Of a DNA stretch of 17,434 nucleotides, positions 15,380 to 17,434 are shown piece after piece; positions within the stretch are counted from its first letter, which is position 1, and every line of letters begins with the position of its first letter. The position numbers were made by a program, and so were the translations under genes. The notes beneath the pieces were generated by a model. That model was not told the DNA's origin. It did no database searches and saw only the letters and a list, made by a program, of their open reading frames with translations. Source of the stretch: Sphingobium sp. (lineage in GTDB: Bacteria > Pseudomonadota > Alphaproteobacteria > Sphingomonadales > Sphingomonadaceae); assembly GCA_030148625.1 (NCBI GenBank), contig JASBTC010000204.1:1-17434 (forward strand). The letters run 5' to 3'.

Positions 15380-17434
15380 GTGCAGCAGGACCTGTCCCCC
15401 GGGACGTCGGAGCCGCCCGTGGATAACGGGCTCGCTGCCTTCGCCCAGATCCTCGCGATGCACCGCATTGTCGCGGACCCGGCCGAGCTGCGCCACAGCC
15501 TCGGCCATTCCGACGCCGTCACGGCGTCCGATCTGCTGCGTCTGGCAAAGCGTATCGAAGGCGTCCGCGCCCGCGCCACGACCGCCGATTTCGAACGGTT
15601 GAGACGCCTTCCCATGCCGGTGATGGCCAGCGGCGCGGAGGGCTGGTTCGTCATCGGCCGCGTCGGCGAAGACGCCGTCGCGGTCCAGCGTCCCGGCGAA
15701 GCGATCGAGCGCTGGGACCGCGCCGCGCTGGAAGCCCGCTGGTCGGGCGCGCTGCTCCTCGTCGCCACGCGCGATTCCGCGCAGGTTGCCGCGCCCGCCT
15801 TCGACATGACCTGGTTCATTCCCCAGATCGTCAAATACCGGAAGCTGATCGGCGAGGTGCTGTTGATCACGCTCGCGCTCAACCTGCTCGGCCTCGCCGC
15901 GCCGCTCTTTTTCCAGAATGTCGTCGACAAGGTGCTGGCACACAACAGCCTGGCAACGCTGCAGGTGCTCGCCATCGGGCTGGTGATCGTTTCGCTGTGG
16001 GAAGTCGCGTTCGGCTGGCTGCGGACCCGCCTCTATTCGGAAACGAGCCAGAAATTAGACGTCGAGCTGGGCAGCCGCCTCTTTCGCCACCTGCTCCGCC
16101 TGCCGCTCGCCTATTTCGAAAATCGGCGCGTCGGCGACACCGTTACCCGTGTCCGCGAGCTGGAGACGGTGCGCGAGTTCATGACAAATGCCTCGCTCAC
16201 CGTGCTCATCGATCCGCTGTTCACGATCGTCTTCATGGTTGCGATGTGGCTCTATTCTCCCCTGCTCTTCGTCATCGTCGCGCTCACCCTCCCGGCCTAT
16301 ATATTCGTCTCGCTCGTCGTCACCGGCCCCTTGCGCCGCCGGCTGGACGAGAAATTCGCGCGCGGCGCCGCCAACAACGCGCTGCTCGTCGAGAGCGTCT
16401 CGGGCATGCAGACGCTCAAAGCCGCCGCGGTCGAGCCGCAATGGCAGGACCGCTGGGAACGCCAGCTCGCCGCGTACAGTGCCGCCAACCAGCGCGTCAT
16501 CAATCTCGGCAATTCGGGAAGCCAGGCGGTCCAGCTCATCTCGAAGCTCAGCCTCGCCGCGATCCTGTTCTTCGGCGCGCAGCAGGTGATCGCGGGCGCG
16601 CTGACGATCGGCGGGCTGGTCGCGTTCAACATGTTCGCCCAGCGCGTATCGGGCCCGGTGATCCGCATGGCGCAGCTCTGGCAGGACTTCCAGCAGGTCC
16701 GCCTGTCGGTCCAGCGGATGGGCGACATCCTTAACACCGGCGCCGAGCCCGGCGCGGGATCACGCACCGCTTTGCCCGCGCTCGAGGGCCATGTCCGCTT
16801 CGAGGGCGTGCGCTTCCGCTATGCCGCCGAGGGCCCGTGGACGCTCGACGACATCAGCCTCGACCTGCCCGCCGGTGCCACGCTCGGCATCGCCGGCGCC
16901 TCGGGCTCGGGTAAATCGACGCTCACCAAGCTACTCCAGCGCCTCTATCTGCCTGCCAGCGGCCGGGTTCTGATCGACGGCGTCGACGTCGCCCAAGTCG
17001 ATCCCGCATGGCTCCGCCGCCAGATCGGGGTGGTGCTGCAGGAGAATATCCTGTTCAATCGCTCGATCCGGGAGAATATCGCGCTCGCCGATCCCGTCAC
17101 GCCGATCGAGCGGGTGATGACCGCCGCCCGCCTCGCCGGCGCGCACGACTTCATCCTGGAGCTGCCCCGCGGCTATGACACGATCGTCGAGGAGCGCGGC
17201 GTCAACTTCTCGGGCGGGCAGCGCCAGCGCCTTGCCATCGCCCGCGCGCTGATCACCAACCCGCGCATCCTGATCCTCGACGAGGCAACGTCGGCGCTCG
17301 ATGCCGAAAGCGAGGAGATCGTCCAGCGCAATCTCAAGGCGATCGCCGCCGGGCGCACCGTGCTGATCATCGCGCATCGCCTCTCCGCGATCCGCCAGTG
17401 CGACCGCATCCTGACGCTCGACAGGGGGCGGATC
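15380..17434 (+). CDS. Type I secretion permease/ATPase (HlyB-like), 3' end outside the window
   Basis: The start is GTG 15380 with CGGAG at 15368-15372; 685 codons are visible with no stop. Residues 1 to about 130 are a C39-peptidase-like domain without the catalytic Cys (DNGLAAFAQIL at the expected place) and with MASGAEGWFVIGRV where the His should be, so it is a docking domain as in HlyB, not a leader peptidase. About residues 145-430 are the transmembrane helices. The ATPase follows with Walker A GASGSGKST (about 506), a signature NFSGGQRQR in place of the usual LSGGQ (about 609), Walker B ILILDEATSALD (about 631) and H-loop IIAHR (about 663). Only some 30 residues appear to be missing. 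It exports unfolded RTX proteins in one step across both membranes with an HlyD-type fusion protein, probably encoded next, and TolC. Confidence 0.93.
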   Translation, partial: MQQDLSPGTSEPPVDNGLAAFAQILAMHRIVADPAELRHSLGHSDAVTASDLLRLAKRIEGVRARATTADFERLRRLPMPVMASGAEGWFVIGRVGEDAVAVQRPGEAIERWDRAALEARWSGALLLVATRDSAQVAAPAFDMTWFIPQIVKYRKLIGEVLLITLALNLLGLAAPLFFQNVVDKVLAHNSLATLQVLAIGLVIVSLWEVAFGWLRTRLYSETSQKLDVELGSRLFRHLLRLPLAYFENRRVGDTVTRVRELETVREFMTNASLTVLIDPLFTIVFMVAMWLYSPLLFVIVALTLPAYIFVSLVVTGPLRRRLDEKFARGAANNALLVESVSGMQTLKAAAVEPQWQDRWERQLAAYSAANQRVINLGNSGSQAVQLISKLSLAAILFFGAQQVIAGALTIGGLVAFNMFAQRVSGPVIRMAQLWQDFQQVRLSVQRMGDILNTGAEPGAGSRTALPALEGHVRFEGVRFRYAAEGPWTLDDISLDLPAGATLGIAGASGSGKSTLTKLLQRLYLPASGRVLIDGVDVAQVDPAWLRRQIGVVLQENILFNRSIRENIALADPVTPIERVMTAARLAGAHDFILELPRGYDTIVEERGVNFSGGQRQRLAIARALITNPRILILDEATSALDAESEEIVQRNLKAIAAGRTVLIIAHRLSAIRQCDRILTLDRGRI

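Overview
The window is GC-rich DNA from an alphaproteobacterium, most likely a sphingomonad (order Sphingomonadales). I base this on the codon use, the TonB-dependent receptor whose mature N-terminus carries a VVTAQRR-type TonB box, and the mix of TonB receptor, amidohydrolase, M24 peptidase and MFS carrier. The species cannot be fixed from sequence reading alone.

Region 1 (1-7337, all on the + strand) looks like one catabolic or scavenging operon. In order it holds the 3' part of an amidohydrolase of the imidazolonepropionase/prolidase-like type, an MFS transporter 4 bases later, a 2-oxoglutarate/Fe(II) oxygenase of the HalD/BesD-like group with an intact HxD...H iron site, a TonB-dependent outer-membrane receptor, an M24 (Xaa-Pro aminopeptidase/creatinase-fold) protein that lacks the first metal-binding Asp, and a short Tat-exported discoidin-like protein. 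A coherent inference is uptake of a peptide- or amide-like compound across both membranes, its hydroxylation, and cleavage of its amide bonds. Two perfect palindromes lie before the oxygenase gene and may be its operators.

Region 2 (7338-8044) is a decayed junction. On the - strand is an Lrp/AsnC-type regulator that has lost its N-terminus and is frameshifted. Divergent from it is a 30-codon remnant matching the start of phenylalanine 4-hydroxylase (phhA), with its ribosome-binding site still in place. The pair is the shell of an aromatic amino acid regulator/phhA divergon.

Region 3 (8045-17434) is a type I secretion locus. Two paralogous giant secreted proteins (727 and 1603 aa) stand tail to tail with 3 bases between their stop codons. 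Each has an N-terminal right-handed beta-helix domain with a pectate-lyase-9-like NGDGFA...NSDGGYDL block, then RTX calcium-binding repeats and a C-terminal secretion signal. Divergent from the larger one is an HlyB-type permease/ATPase with a degenerate C39-like domain, cut by the window end just after its H-loop. The smaller RTX gene is preceded by an unusual array of four ATGCTG half-sites. The most interesting material is the paired beta-helix/RTX proteins with their exporter, the operon around the oxygenase, and the relic regulator/phhA divergon between them.
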